Positions 8,348-17,063 of a stretch of 64,000 bases of DNA are shown here, piece by piece. The notes under the pieces were generated by a model that saw nothing but the letters and a program-made list of their open reading frames with translations, did no database searches and was not told the DNA's origin. A program made the translations under genes and the position numbers. The first letter of the stretch is position 1; every line of letters begins with the position of its first letter. Origin of the DNA: Streptomyces sp. NBC_00425 (lineage in GTDB: Bacteria > Actinomycetota > Actinomycetes > Streptomycetales > Streptomycetaceae); the NCBI RefSeq assembly GCF_036030735.1, contig NZ_CP107928.1, positions 7,192,001 through 7,256,000 on the forward strand, given 5' to 3'.

Positions 8348-10840
8348 ATGTCCGTACTGACGCGCGACGAAGCGCAGAACCGTGCCAAGCTCCTCGACGT
8401 CCTCCGCTACACCATCGAGCTCGACCTGACGACCGGCGACGAGACCTTCGAGTCCAGCACCGTCATCCGGTTCGCCGCGCGCACCCACGAGGACACCTTC
8501 GTCGAGATCAGGCCCGCCGCACTGCACTCCGTCACCCTCGACGGCGAGCCCGTCGACCCCGAGACGCTCGACGACAACCGGCTCCCCCTGACCGGCCTCA
8601 CCGCCGGCGAGCACGAACTGCGCGTCCACGCGAGCATGCGCTACTCCCGCACCGGCGAAGGCATGCACCGCTTCACCGACCCCACCGACGGCGAGACCTA
8701 CCTCTACACCCAGCTGTTCATGGAAGACGTCCAGCGCGTCTTCGCCGCCTTCGACCAGCCCGACCTCAAGTCGGTCTTCGAACTCACCGTCCAGGCCCCC
8801 GACGGCTGGACCGTCCTCGCCAACGGCATCACCGAACACCTCGGCGACGGCCGCTGGCAGGCCGCACCCACCCCCCTGATCTCCACCTACCTCGTCGCCG
8901 TCGCCGCCGGCCCCTGGCACTCCGTGCGCACCGAACACCGCGGACTGCCCTTCGGCCTGCACTGCCGCCGCTCCCTCGCCCCCTACCTCGACGCCGACAC
9001 CGACGAACTCCTCGACATCACACGCGCGTGCTACGACCGCTACCACGAGAAGTTCGAGGAGCCCTACCCCTTCGACTCCTACGACCAGGCGTTCGTCCCC
9101 GAGTTCAACGCCGGCGCCATGGAGAACCCCGGCCTCGTCACCTTCCGCGACGAGTTCGTCTACCGCTCCGCCGTCACCGACACCGAACGCCAGACCCGCG
9201 CCATGGTCATCGCCCACGAGATGGCCCACATGTGGTTCGGCGACCTCGTCACCCTCCAGTGGTGGGACGACATCTGGCTCAACGAGTCCTTCGCCGAGTA
9301 CATGGGCTACCAGACCCTCACCGAAGCCACCCGCTTCCACGGCACCTGGACCGAGTTCGGCGTCGTCCGCAAACCCTGGGGCTACGACGCCGACCAGCGC
9401 CCCTCCACCCACCCCGTCGCCCCCGAGAACGTCGACGACACCGCCTCCGCACTTCTCAACTTCGACGGCATCTCCTACGCCAAGGGCGCCTCCGCACTGC
9501 GCCAGCTCGTCACCTGGCTCGGCGAGAAGAACTTCCTCGCCGGCATCAACACCCACTTCGCCCGACACCGCTTCGCCAACGCCACCCTCGCCGACTTCAT
9601 CGACTCCCTCGCCGCCCACACCGACCGCGACGTCCACGCCTGGGCCGACGCCTGGCTCCGCACCACCGGCGTGGACACCCTCGTCCCCACCCTCAGCGGC
9701 TCCAACGGCGACCACACCCTCACCGTCGACCACCACGGCAGCCGCCCCCACCGCGTCGGCGTCGGCCTCTACGACCTCGACCTCGCCGACGAAAACCGCC
9801 ACCTCACCCTGCGCCGCCGCCTCGAGATCGACATCCCGCAGAGCACACCCGAACCCCTCGGCAAGCGCCCCGCCCTGCTCCTCCTCAACGACGGCGACCT
9901 CACCTACGCCAAGGTCCGCTTCGACCCCGGATCCTTCGACACCGTCCGCGCCCGCCTCAGCGGCCTGCCCGACCCCCTCACCCGGGCCGTCGTCTGGAAC
10001 GCCCTGCGCGACGCCGTCCGCGACGGTGAACTCGCCCCCGCCGCCTACCTCGAGACCGCCCGCGCCCACCTCCCGCACGAGACCGACCTCGCCCTCGTCC
10101 AGGGCGTCCTCACCTTCGCCTCCGGCCAGGCCGCCGACCGCTACGCCACCCCCGAACAGCGCCCCGCCGCCCTCGCCGCGCTCTCCGCGCTCTGCCGCGA
10201 CCTCATCCGCCGCACCGAGGACGGCGACCACCCCAGCCTGCGCCTCATCGCCGTACGCCACTTCATCGCCGTCGCCGCCCACCCCGAGACCATCGCCGCC
10301 TGGCTCGCCGACGGCACCGTCCCCGGCGGCCCCGAACTCGACCCCGACCTGCGCTGGCGCGTCCTCGCCCGGCTCGCCGTCCTCGGCGCCGTCGACGACG
10401 CCGCCATCACCGCCGAACTCGACCGCGACCCCTCCGCCACCGGCCGGGAAGGCGCCGCCCGCTGCCGGGCCGCCCTGCCCGACGCCGAGGCCAAACGCAC
10501 CGCCTGGGCCGCCATGTTCGAGGACGACGACCTCTCCAACTACCTCTTCACCGCCACCGCCCAGGGCTTCTGGCAGCCCGAACAGGCCGACCTCGTCGCC
10601 GACTACGTCCCACGCTTCTACCAGGACGCCGTCGCCGTCGCCGCCCGCCGCGGCCCCGCCATCGCGGACGCCGCCGGCCGCTGGGCCTTCCCCGGCCACG
10701 CTGTCGACCCCGACACCCTGCGGCTGGGCGAACAGTGCCTCACCGACGCCCACCCCATCCCGGCCCTGCGCCGCAAACTCGTCGACCAACTCGACGACCT
10801 GGCACGCGCGTTGCGAGTACGCGAAGCCCACCAGGGCTGA
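8348..10840 (+). CDS. pepN: aminopeptidase N (M1 family)
   Basis: An 830-residue M1 zinc aminopeptidase that removes N-terminal residues from peptides. The substrate-binding GAMEN motif is at residues 256-260 and the zinc site HEMAH at 290-294, with the third ligand Glu313 in WLNESFAEY at the classic 18-residue spacing. The C-terminal half is the helical ERAP1-like domain. The length is normal for actinobacterial PepN and no signal peptide is present. ATG at 8348 begins MSVLTRDEAQ as in related proteins; ATG at 8339 is three codons upstream. A strong hairpin follows the stop. Confidence 0.92.
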   Translation: MSVLTRDEAQNRAKLLDVLRYTIELDLTTGDETFESSTVIRFAARTHEDTFVEIRPAALHSVTLDGEPVDPETLDDNRLPLTGLTAGEHELRVHASMRYSRTGEGMHRFTDPTDGETYLYTQLFMEDVQRVFAAFDQPDLKSVFELTVQAPDGWTVLANGITEHLGDGRWQAAPTPLISTYLVAVAAGPWHSVRTEHRGLPFGLHCRRSLAPYLDADTDELLDITRACYDRYHEKFEEPYPFDSYDQAFVPEFNAGAMENPGLVTFRDEFVYRSAVTDTERQTRAMVIAHEMAHMWFGDLVTLQWWDDIWLNESFAEYMGYQTLTEATRFHGTWTEFGVVRKPWGYDADQRPSTHPVAPENVDDTASALLNFDGISYAKGASALRQLVTWLGEKNFLAGINTHFARHRFANATLADFIDSLAAHTDRDVHAWADAWLRTTGVDTLVPTLSGSNGDHTLTVDHHGSRPHRVGVGLYDLDLADENRHLTLRRRLEIDIPQSTPEPLGKRPALLLLNDGDLTYAKVRFDPGSFDTVRARLSGLPDPLTRAVVWNALRDAVRDGELAPAAYLETARAHLPHETDLALVQGVLTFASGQAADRYATPEQRPAALAALSALCRDLIRRTEDGDHPSLRLIAVRHFIAVAAHPETIAAWLADGTVPGGPELDPDLRWRVLARLAVLGAVDDAAITAELDRDPSATGREGAARCRAALPDAEAKRTAWAAMFEDDDLSNYLFTATAQGFWQPEQADLVADYVPRFYQDAVAVAARRGPAIADAAGRWAFPGHAVDPDTLRLGEQCLTDAHPIPALRRKLVDQLDDLARALRVREAHQG

Positions 10841-10853
10841 CACCCCCGGCGAC

Positions 10854-10885
10854 GGCCCCGCACGCCCCGGCCGGCGTGCGGGGCC
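10854..10885 (+). terminator. terminator after pepN
   Basis: A perfect 13-bp stem, GGCCCCGCACGCC at 10854-10866 with its complement at 10873-10885, and a 6-base loop, begins 14 bases after the pepN stop. There is no T-tract, as is usual in streptomycetes. Confidence 0.75.
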
Positions 10886-11243
10886 CTACGGCCCGGCCGA
10901 GCCACAACTCGGCCCGCGCACCGCCCCTTCGCGCGGCCCGACCGCCGGACGAAACCGTTCCCCCGGCGCCCAACCCGATGCCACTGCCCTCGTCACGCGC
11001 CTGAGCCCCGCCGCCCGCGCCAGCAGCGCCCCGGCCACCGTGCGCCCCAGGCCCCGCCGACGGTTCCCCCCGGCACCGGCGGGAACCTCCCACCGCCACC
11101 GCACCGGGCTCCGGATGATCCCGCACGGCGTCCACCACACTTTCGGGTTCCTGTCCCCGGGCTTTCCGGACGCGTCGCCGTCCCAGCCGACAAGCTGGAC
11201 CTCCCCGCTGCGGGCATCCGCCCCCGGCCCCGGAGGAACCCCC
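10886..11243. other. intergenic region before decarboxylase gene
   Basis: These 358 bases between the pepN terminator and the decarboxylase start hold no convincing gene. GGAGGA at 11232-11237 is the ribosome site for the GTG at 11244. I looked for the AT-rich 19-base iron box expected upstream of desferrioxamine genes and did not see one. Confidence 0.6.
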
Positions 11244-12683
11244 GTGAGCATGCCGCCCCTCGCCTCAGGCCCCGAAGGCTCCGACGCCCTGCGCCCCCTG
11301 CTGGCGACCGTCCTCGACGCGCTCGACGCCGGCGCCCGCTCCCGCGGCGGGCCGCTGCCCGCAGGCGGACCGCGCACGGTGGCCGCACACGTCCGCGAGG
11401 CCGTCGGCGACCCGCTGCCCGAACACGGCGACCCCGACGCCCTGCACACCCTCGTCCGCGCCCTCGCCGAAGGCGCCGCCGACCCCGCCCACCCCCTGTG
11501 CGCCGCCCATCTGCACTGCCCACCCCTCGCCGTCGCCACCGCCGCCGACCTCGCCGCCTCCGCCCTCAACCCCTCCCTCGACTCCTGGGACCAGGCCCCC
11601 GCCGCCTCGGAACTGGAAACCCTGCTCACCCACGCCCTCGCCGCGGAGATCTACGGCCACCCGACCCGGACACCCCCCACCACCCCCACGCAGCCGGGCA
11701 CCGCCCCCACACCGTCCACCGCCACCGCCACGGCCCCCGCCGACGCCCTCGTCACCACCGGCGGCACCGAAGCCAACCACCTCGCCCTGCTCCTCGCCCG
11801 GGAAGCACACGGACCCGCCCTCCGGCTCGTCTGCGGCGCCAACGCCCACCACTCCCTGCCCCGCGCCGCCTGGCTCCTCGGCCTCCCCGAACCCGCCATC
11901 CTCCCCACCCCCACCGGCGTCCTCGACCCCGCCGCCCTCCACCACACCCTCACCACCCGCCCCGGCCCCCTCCTCGTCGCCGCCACCGCAGGCACCACCG
12001 ACGCCGGACTCATCGACCCCCTCCCCGCCCTGGCGGCCCTCTGCCACACCCACGGCGCCCGCCTCCACATCGACGCCGCCTACGGAGGCGGCCTCCTCTT
12101 CAGCAACCGGCGCCGACCCCTCCTCACCGGCCTCGAAGCCGCCCACACCGTCACCCTCGACCTCCACAAACTCGGCTGGCAGCCCGTCGCCGCCGGACTC
12201 CTCGCCGTCCGCGACCCCCGCGACCTCACCGCCCTCCACCACCACGCCGACTACCTCAACGCCGACGACGACACCGAAGCCGGCCTCCCCGACCTCCTCG
12301 GCCGCTCCCTGCGCACCACCCGCCGCCCCGACGCCCTCAAGATCGCCGTCACCCTCAAAACCCTCGGCCGCAGCGGCCTCGGCGCCCTCGTCGACCAGGT
12401 CTGCGACCACGCCCGGCACCTCGCCGACCTCGTCACCGCCCACCCCGGCCTCGAACTCCACGCCCCACCCACCCTCAGCACCGTCCTCTTCCGGCCCGCA
12501 CACGCCACCGACACCGCCGTCGCCGACATCCGCCGCCGCCTCCTCACCCAAGGCCACGCCGTCCTCGGCCGGGCCCGCCTCGACGGCCGGCTCTGGCTCA
12601 AGACCACCCTCCTCAACCCCCACACCCGGCCCGCCGACCTCACCGCCCTCCTGCGACTGGTGGAAGGAAACACCCCCGCATGA
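11244..12683 (+). CDS. PLP-dependent amino-acid decarboxylase (DesA/siderophore type)
   Basis: A 479-residue group II decarboxylase. PLP contacts are visible: Asp277 in HIDAAYGG and the Schiff-base Lys309 in LDLHKLGWQP. GGTEANHLALLLAR supplies the phosphate-binding loop, and CAAHLHCPP near the N-terminus resembles the substrate lid of lysine/diaminobutyrate decarboxylases. GTG at 11244 has GGAGGA six bases upstream. The stop overlaps the start of the N-monooxygenase (ATGA), so the two are coupled. This pairing is that of siderophore diamine synthesis (lysine to cadaverine, then N-hydroxycadaverine), but the DesC acetyltransferase and DesD synthetase are absent. The substrate could be lysine, ornithine or diaminobutyrate. 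Confidence 0.8.
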   Translation: MSMPPLASGPEGSDALRPLLATVLDALDAGARSRGGPLPAGGPRTVAAHVREAVGDPLPEHGDPDALHTLVRALAEGAADPAHPLCAAHLHCPPLAVATAADLAASALNPSLDSWDQAPAASELETLLTHALAAEIYGHPTRTPPTTPTQPGTAPTPSTATATAPADALVTTGGTEANHLALLLAREAHGPALRLVCGANAHHSLPRAAWLLGLPEPAILPTPTGVLDPAALHHTLTTRPGPLLVAATAGTTDAGLIDPLPALAALCHTHGARLHIDAAYGGGLLFSNRRRPLLTGLEAAHTVTLDLHKLGWQPVAAGLLAVRDPRDLTALHHHADYLNADDDTEAGLPDLLGRSLRTTRRPDALKIAVTLKTLGRSGLGALVDQVCDHARHLADLVTAHPGLELHAPPTLSTVLFRPAHATDTAVADIRRRLLTQGHAVLGRARLDGRLWLKTTLLNPHTRPADLTALLRLVEGNTPA

Positions 12684-14107
12684 ACACGCCCCCGCACCCC
12701 GACGCCGACACCCCCCGCGACCTCGTCGGCATCGGCGTCGGACCCAGCAACCTCGCCCTCGCCGCCCTCGCCCACCCCCTCGCCGAAATCGACGCCGTCT
12801 TCTACGAACAACGCCCCCGCTTCGACTGGCACCCCGGCCTCCTCATCGACGGCGCCCGCATCCAGGTCCCCTTCCTCGCCGACCTCGTCACCCTCGCCGA
12901 CCCCACCAGCCCCTGGACCTTCCTCAACTACCTCAAAACCCACCACCGCCTCTACCCCTTCTACTTCGCCGAGCGCTTCCACATCCAGCGCGCCGAATAC
13001 GACGCCTACTGCCGCTGGGTCGCCGACCAACTCCCCGGACTCCGCTTCCGCCACCACGTCGACTCCGTCCGCTGGAACCCCGAACGCGACGTCTTCGAAG
13101 TCGACTTCACCCAACTCGACGCAGCCGGCGAAGCCGAAGCCCTCGGCCGCACCTACACCCGCAACGTCGTCCTCGGCATCGGCACCGAACCCCACATCCC
13201 CGACCCCCTGCGCCCCCTCGTCGACGCACCCGGCGTCCCCGTCCTGCACGCAGACGACTACCTCGCCCACCGCGACACTCTCCTCACCGCCGGCCACATC
13301 ACCGTCGTCGGATCAGGACAGTCCGGCGCCGAAGTCTTCCTCGACCTCCTCCGCAACCGCCCCACCGGCCACGAACGACTCCACTGGATCGGCCGCACCG
13401 AAGCGTTCGCCCCCATGGAGTACTCCAAACTCGGCCTCGAACACTTCACCCCCGACTACACCCACTACTTCCACGCCCTCCCCGAAAACGTCCGCGACCG
13501 CCTGCTCACCGGCCAATGGCAACTCCACAAAGGCATCGACGCCGGCACCCTCGCCGCCATCCACGACGAGCTCTACCGCCGCACCCTCCACGGCGGCTGG
13601 CCCGACGCCGTCCTCACCCCCGGCGTGACCGTCCGCACCGCCGGCCGCATCTCCACCACCCGGATCGAACTCCACCTCGAACACACCCAGCAGAACACCC
13701 GCAGCCGCCTCACCACCGACGCCGTCGTCCTCGCCACCGGCCACCGCGAACGCACCCCCGACCGCATCCTCGCCGGCCTCGACCCCTACATCCGTCGCGA
13801 CAACAGCGAACGCCCCCGCATCGACGCACACTTCCGCCTCGTCCTCGACCCCTCCATCACCGCCACCGGCTGCAACGTCCACGTCCAGAACGCCGAACGC
13901 CACACCCACGGCGTAGGAACCCCCGACCTCGGACTCGCCGCCTGGCGCAGCGCCACCATCCTCAACGCCCTCACCGGAAAAGAGACCTACCCCCTGCCCA
14001 CCCGAACCGCCTTCACCACCTTCGGACTCGAACAACCCCAACCCCAGCCCCGCGTCCCCACAGCCCGACAGGCACCCACCCTCACCCCCCTCGTCGACCG
14101 GCGCTAG
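12680..14107 (+). CDS. diamine/lysine N-monooxygenase (DesB/IucD family)
   Basis: A 475-residue flavin N-hydroxylating monooxygenase of the SidA/IucD/PvdA family. FAD-binding GIGVGPSN is at residues 17-24, the NADPH-binding GSGQSGAE starts at 211, and ATGHRERTP is the conserved late motif. It would hydroxylate the primary amine made by the preceding decarboxylase to give an N-hydroxy-diamine, the building block of hydroxamate siderophores. GGAAGGAAA lies upstream of the ATG and the gene overlaps the decarboxylase by four bases. It is convergent with the nucleotidase gene across a two-sided hairpin. No other siderophore gene lies in the window. Confidence 0.85.
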   Translation: MNTPPHPDADTPRDLVGIGVGPSNLALAALAHPLAEIDAVFYEQRPRFDWHPGLLIDGARIQVPFLADLVTLADPTSPWTFLNYLKTHHRLYPFYFAERFHIQRAEYDAYCRWVADQLPGLRFRHHVDSVRWNPERDVFEVDFTQLDAAGEAEALGRTYTRNVVLGIGTEPHIPDPLRPLVDAPGVPVLHADDYLAHRDTLLTAGHITVVGSGQSGAEVFLDLLRNRPTGHERLHWIGRTEAFAPMEYSKLGLEHFTPDYTHYFHALPENVRDRLLTGQWQLHKGIDAGTLAAIHDELYRRTLHGGWPDAVLTPGVTVRTAGRISTTRIELHLEHTQQNTRSRLTTDAVVLATGHRERTPDRILAGLDPYIRRDNSERPRIDAHFRLVLDPSITATGCNVHVQNAERHTHGVGTPDLGLAAWRSATILNALTGKETYPLPTRTAFTTFGLEQPQPQPRVPTARQAPTLTPLVDRR

Positions 14108-14127
14108 ACACCACCAGGACACGAAAA

Positions 14128-14177
14128 GGGCGGTGCGCACACGGTGACCCACCAGGCCACCGCACGACACACCGCCC
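14128..14177. terminator. bidirectional terminator
   Basis: GGGCGGTG at 14128-14135 pairs with CACCGCCC at 14170-14177, with an inner CGGTG/CACCG stem. It lies between the convergent monooxygenase and nucleotidase genes. Confidence 0.65.
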
Positions 14178-14203
14178 CAGGGAACCAGGGACCTCAAAAA
14201 CCC

Positions 14204-16018
14204 CTAGAACACCGGCGTACCGTCACGCGTCAGCTTCCAGTCCACCGACGCGAAGTCCTTCGGGTCCAGCACACCCTTCGCCGTCACCCACTCCGAGATC
14301 CGCGTACGGATCTCCGTCGACTCCGACCACAACTCCTGCGCCGACGCCACATGCGGGAACGCGCCACCGCCATTGGCCCGATAGTTGTTCACCGCCAGCA
14401 CGAACTGCTGCGCATCGTCCAACGCCGCCCCGTTGAACGTCAGATTCCTGATCCGCGAACCCACCGCCTGCGCGATGTCGATCTCGTACGACAGACCCGA
14501 CACATAGTCGTAGTTGTAGTCCGGACGCCCCGCCGCGTTCGTCAGCTTCTCCGTGTCGACCACCGCACCCGCCGCCGTCTGCACGAAGTACTGCGCCGAG
14601 TACTCCAGGTACGCCCGCACCTGAGCACCCGTCATCAACTTCGCCACCAGCGTGTTGTCGTACACGTACAGGCTCGACAGATCCCGGATCGTCACCTTCC
14701 CCGCCGGGATCTCCGACGTCCGCGAGAACGGCGACGCCTGAGCGATCACCGGCAGCGACGCATACGACGTCCCCGCCAACGCCGCCTTGACGACGTCCTC
14801 CTGCACCTTCGTGATCAGGTCGATGATCGGCGCGTCCTTGAACCGCGCCTCCACCGTCGTCAACGTCTCCGTCGCCGTACCCACCACCTGGTTGACGTAC
14901 GCGACGACCTTCGCGTGCTCGTCACCCAACAACTTCGTGATCTTCGGGTCGTCCGCGACCGAGTTGGAGTTCAGCACCTTCGAAGACACGGACTCGACCG
15001 ACCACCGCCCCTTCTCGAACACCAGCTCCACATCGAACACCGACAGCCGCTCCGCATACGCCAACGGCTCCGACAGCACGACCGTCTTCCCCGACTTCGC
15101 GTTGACGACCTTCAGCTCCGGAATCTCCACATGCGCATGCCCCACCAACACCGCGTCGATGTCCGGCACCTGCTGCGCCACCAACGCCGCCGAGTTCTCC
15201 ACATACGGCAGCTGGTCACCGTACGACGACGTACCCGACGAACCCGAGTGCGCCGACACGATCACCACATCGGCACCCAGCGACTTCAGCTTCGGCACCC
15301 ACTTCGCCGCCTGCTCCTCCAGACCCGGGAACGCCAGCTTCCCCTGCACGTACGCCTTGTCCCAGATCGCGATACCCGGGTTCGTCAGGCCCAGCACCGC
15401 CACCTTCACCGGCGGCGCGCCCTTCACACAGAACGTCTTGATCACATACGGCTGGAACGCCGGCCGCAGCGTCTTCGCGTCCACCGCGTTCGCCCCCAGC
15501 AACGGGAACCGCAACTGCGACTCGAACTTCCGCAGCGTCTCGATGCCGTAGTTGAACTCGTGGTTGCCCAGCGCCGCCGCGTCGTACCCGATCGCGTTCA
15601 TCGCCTGCGCCATCGGATGCACCGGACCGCCCTTGGCGGTGATCGGGTCCACCTTCGCGTAGTAGTACGTCAGCGGAGTGCCCTGGATCGTGTCACCCGC
15701 GTCCAGCAGCAGCGTGTTCTCGCGCCCCTTCTCCGCACGGATCCGGTTCACCAGCGTCGAGATCCGCGCCAGACCCTGCGCGTTGCCGGCCGCGTCCTTG
15801 TACTCCGCGTCCTTGAAGTAGTCCCAGTTGAACACATGACCGTGCAGGTCCGTCGTGCCCATCACGGTCAGCGCATACCGCTTCGGCTGCTTGACCGGCT
15901 TCCCCGGCAGCTTCGCCGCCGCGGCCTGCGCCGACGGGGCCGCCACAGCTCCCGCGATCGCCACCCCCGCCCCGGTCACGGCGGACTTCTTCAGGAACTT
16001 CCGGCGGTTCAACGGCAT
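14204..16018 (-). CDS. Tat-exported 5'-nucleotidase / cyclic phosphodiesterase family
   Basis: A 604-residue bimetal phosphoesterase. The N-terminus has a twin-arginine signal (NRRKFLKK followed by a hydrophobic stretch ending in AQAAAA), so it is exported folded. The metallophosphatase domain shows TTDLHGH, DAGDTIQG, GNHEFNYG, SAHSG and GHAHVEIP, which are the metal ligands of the UshA/CpdB family. The C-terminal 5'-nucleotidase domain contains the substrate stack region NNYRANGGG. It would release phosphate from extracellular nucleotides or 2',3'-cyclic nucleotides. The start is ATG at 16018, preceded by GAGGAG. Confidence 0.88.
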   Translation of the reverse strand: MPLNRRKFLKKSAVTGAGVAIAGAVAAPSAQAAAAKLPGKPVKQPKRYALTVMGTTDLHGHVFNWDYFKDAEYKDAAGNAQGLARISTLVNRIRAEKGRENTLLLDAGDTIQGTPLTYYYAKVDPITAKGGPVHPMAQAMNAIGYDAAALGNHEFNYGIETLRKFESQLRFPLLGANAVDAKTLRPAFQPYVIKTFCVKGAPPVKVAVLGLTNPGIAIWDKAYVQGKLAFPGLEEQAAKWVPKLKSLGADVVIVSAHSGSSGTSSYGDQLPYVENSAALVAQQVPDIDAVLVGHAHVEIPELKVVNAKSGKTVVLSEPLAYAERLSVFDVELVFEKGRWSVESVSSKVLNSNSVADDPKITKLLGDEHAKVVAYVNQVVGTATETLTTVEARFKDAPIIDLITKVQEDVVKAALAGTSYASLPVIAQASPFSRTSEIPAGKVTIRDLSSLYVYDNTLVAKLMTGAQVRAYLEYSAQYFVQTAAGAVVDTEKLTNAAGRPDYNYDYVSGLSYEIDIAQAVGSRIRNLTFNGAALDDAQQFVLAVNNYRANGGGAFPHVASAQELWSESTEIRTRISEWVTAKGVLDPKDFASVDWKLTRDGTPVF

Positions 16019-16167
16019 GTCTCGTGCTCCTCGGGGGATGGTCAACGACGCGCGTAGATTCTGACCCGGCCACCGCCGACGGCAACAGGTCCAGGAGGTT
16101 GCGATCTGATGACCGCAAGGGTCGACCCACACCCCCGAACGCCGAAACCAGTGACAAGGTGGGACGT

Positions 16168-16869
16168 ATGACCTCCCCGCAGAACCCCCCGTACGGCACC
16201 CCCGACACCCCCCTCCTCACAGTCCGCGGCGAGGCCGAACTCGAAGTCGACCCCGAAGTCGCCCGCATCGCCGTCACCCTCACCGCCCGCGGCCGCGACC
16301 GCCGCACCACCCTCGCCGACCTCACCCGCCGCAACACCACCGCCCTCGACCTCCTCAAGTCCTACGGCGACTCCGTCGAGAACCTCTCCACCGGCGCACT
16401 CACCCTCACCCCCGAACTCGAACCGCACCGCCGAGGAGAACGCGTCCGCACCTACCGCGGCACCGTCCGCCTCACCGCCGAACTCACCGACTTCGCCGCC
16501 CTCGGCGAACTCGCCACCCGCCTCGCCGACCTCGAACTCACCCGGGTCGACGGCCCTTGGTGGGACCTGCGCCCCACCTCACCGGCCCACCGCACCGCCC
16601 GCCGCCACGCCGTCCACGACGCCGTCCAACGCGCCAGGGAATACGCCGAAGCACTCGACACCACCGTCGCCGCCCTCCTCGAACTCACGGACACCGCGAC
16701 AGGCGGCCCCAGGCCCCGTTCCGCCTTCGACCGCCACACCGTCCGCTTCTCCCGCGCCGCGGCGGACGCCGAACCCCAGGACCCAGAACCCCTCGACCTC
16801 GAACCCCAGCGCATCCAGGTCCGCGCCGAGGTCACCGCACGGTTCACCATGAATCCACCGGCCCTGTAA
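16168..16869 (+). CDS. SIMPL-domain (DUF541) protein
   Basis: A 233-residue protein beginning TVRGEAELEVDPEVARI, the characteristic start of the SIMPL/DUF541 fold, and ending with a strand V-R-A-E-V-T-A-R-F. Family members form oligomeric rings and often sit in the envelope, but this one has no signal peptide or transmembrane segment. The upstream AGGTGGGA serves as ribosome site for the ATG. It is divergent from the nucleotidase gene. The function is unknown. Confidence 0.75.
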   Translation: MTSPQNPPYGTPDTPLLTVRGEAELEVDPEVARIAVTLTARGRDRRTTLADLTRRNTTALDLLKSYGDSVENLSTGALTLTPELEPHRRGERVRTYRGTVRLTAELTDFAALGELATRLADLELTRVDGPWWDLRPTSPAHRTARRHAVHDAVQRAREYAEALDTTVAALLELTDTATGGPRPRSAFDRHTVRFSRAAADAEPQDPEPLDLEPQRIQVRAEVTARFTMNPPAL

Positions 16870-16982
16870 ATCCGCCGACAGCCTGAATTCACCCGTTCGG
16901 GGAATCCGTGTACCGAGAAAGAATCCCGTGGATATCGGCACGGTCGCTCAGAAGAGCGGCACCCCGCACACTTTAGAAGTTG

Positions 16983-17011
16983 TCAACAACCCTTCACCCA
17001 AAGGTTGTTGA
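16983..17011. promoter_or_regulatory. inverted repeat upstream of pyk
   Basis: TCAACAACC at 16983-16991 and GGTTGTTGA at 17003-17011 form a perfect 9-bp inverted repeat with an 11-base spacer, 52 bases before the pyk ATG. It lies in an unusually AT-rich stretch and could be an operator or a leader hairpin. Confidence 0.5.
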
Positions 17012-17063
17012 GCAGTCACGTGCCCCCAATTCGCTACCCACCGGTAAGACATAAGCTCGAAAC

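Noticed and set aside
8330-10843. 837-residue minus-strand open frame opposite pepN
   Set aside because: The translation is almost entirely Gly, Val, Glu and Ala, as expected for the antisense of a GC-rich gene; the plus strand encodes a complete aminopeptidase N.
10886-11243. Iron box (DmdR site) before the decarboxylase
   Set aside because: The expected AT-rich 19-base palindrome was searched for by eye and not found.
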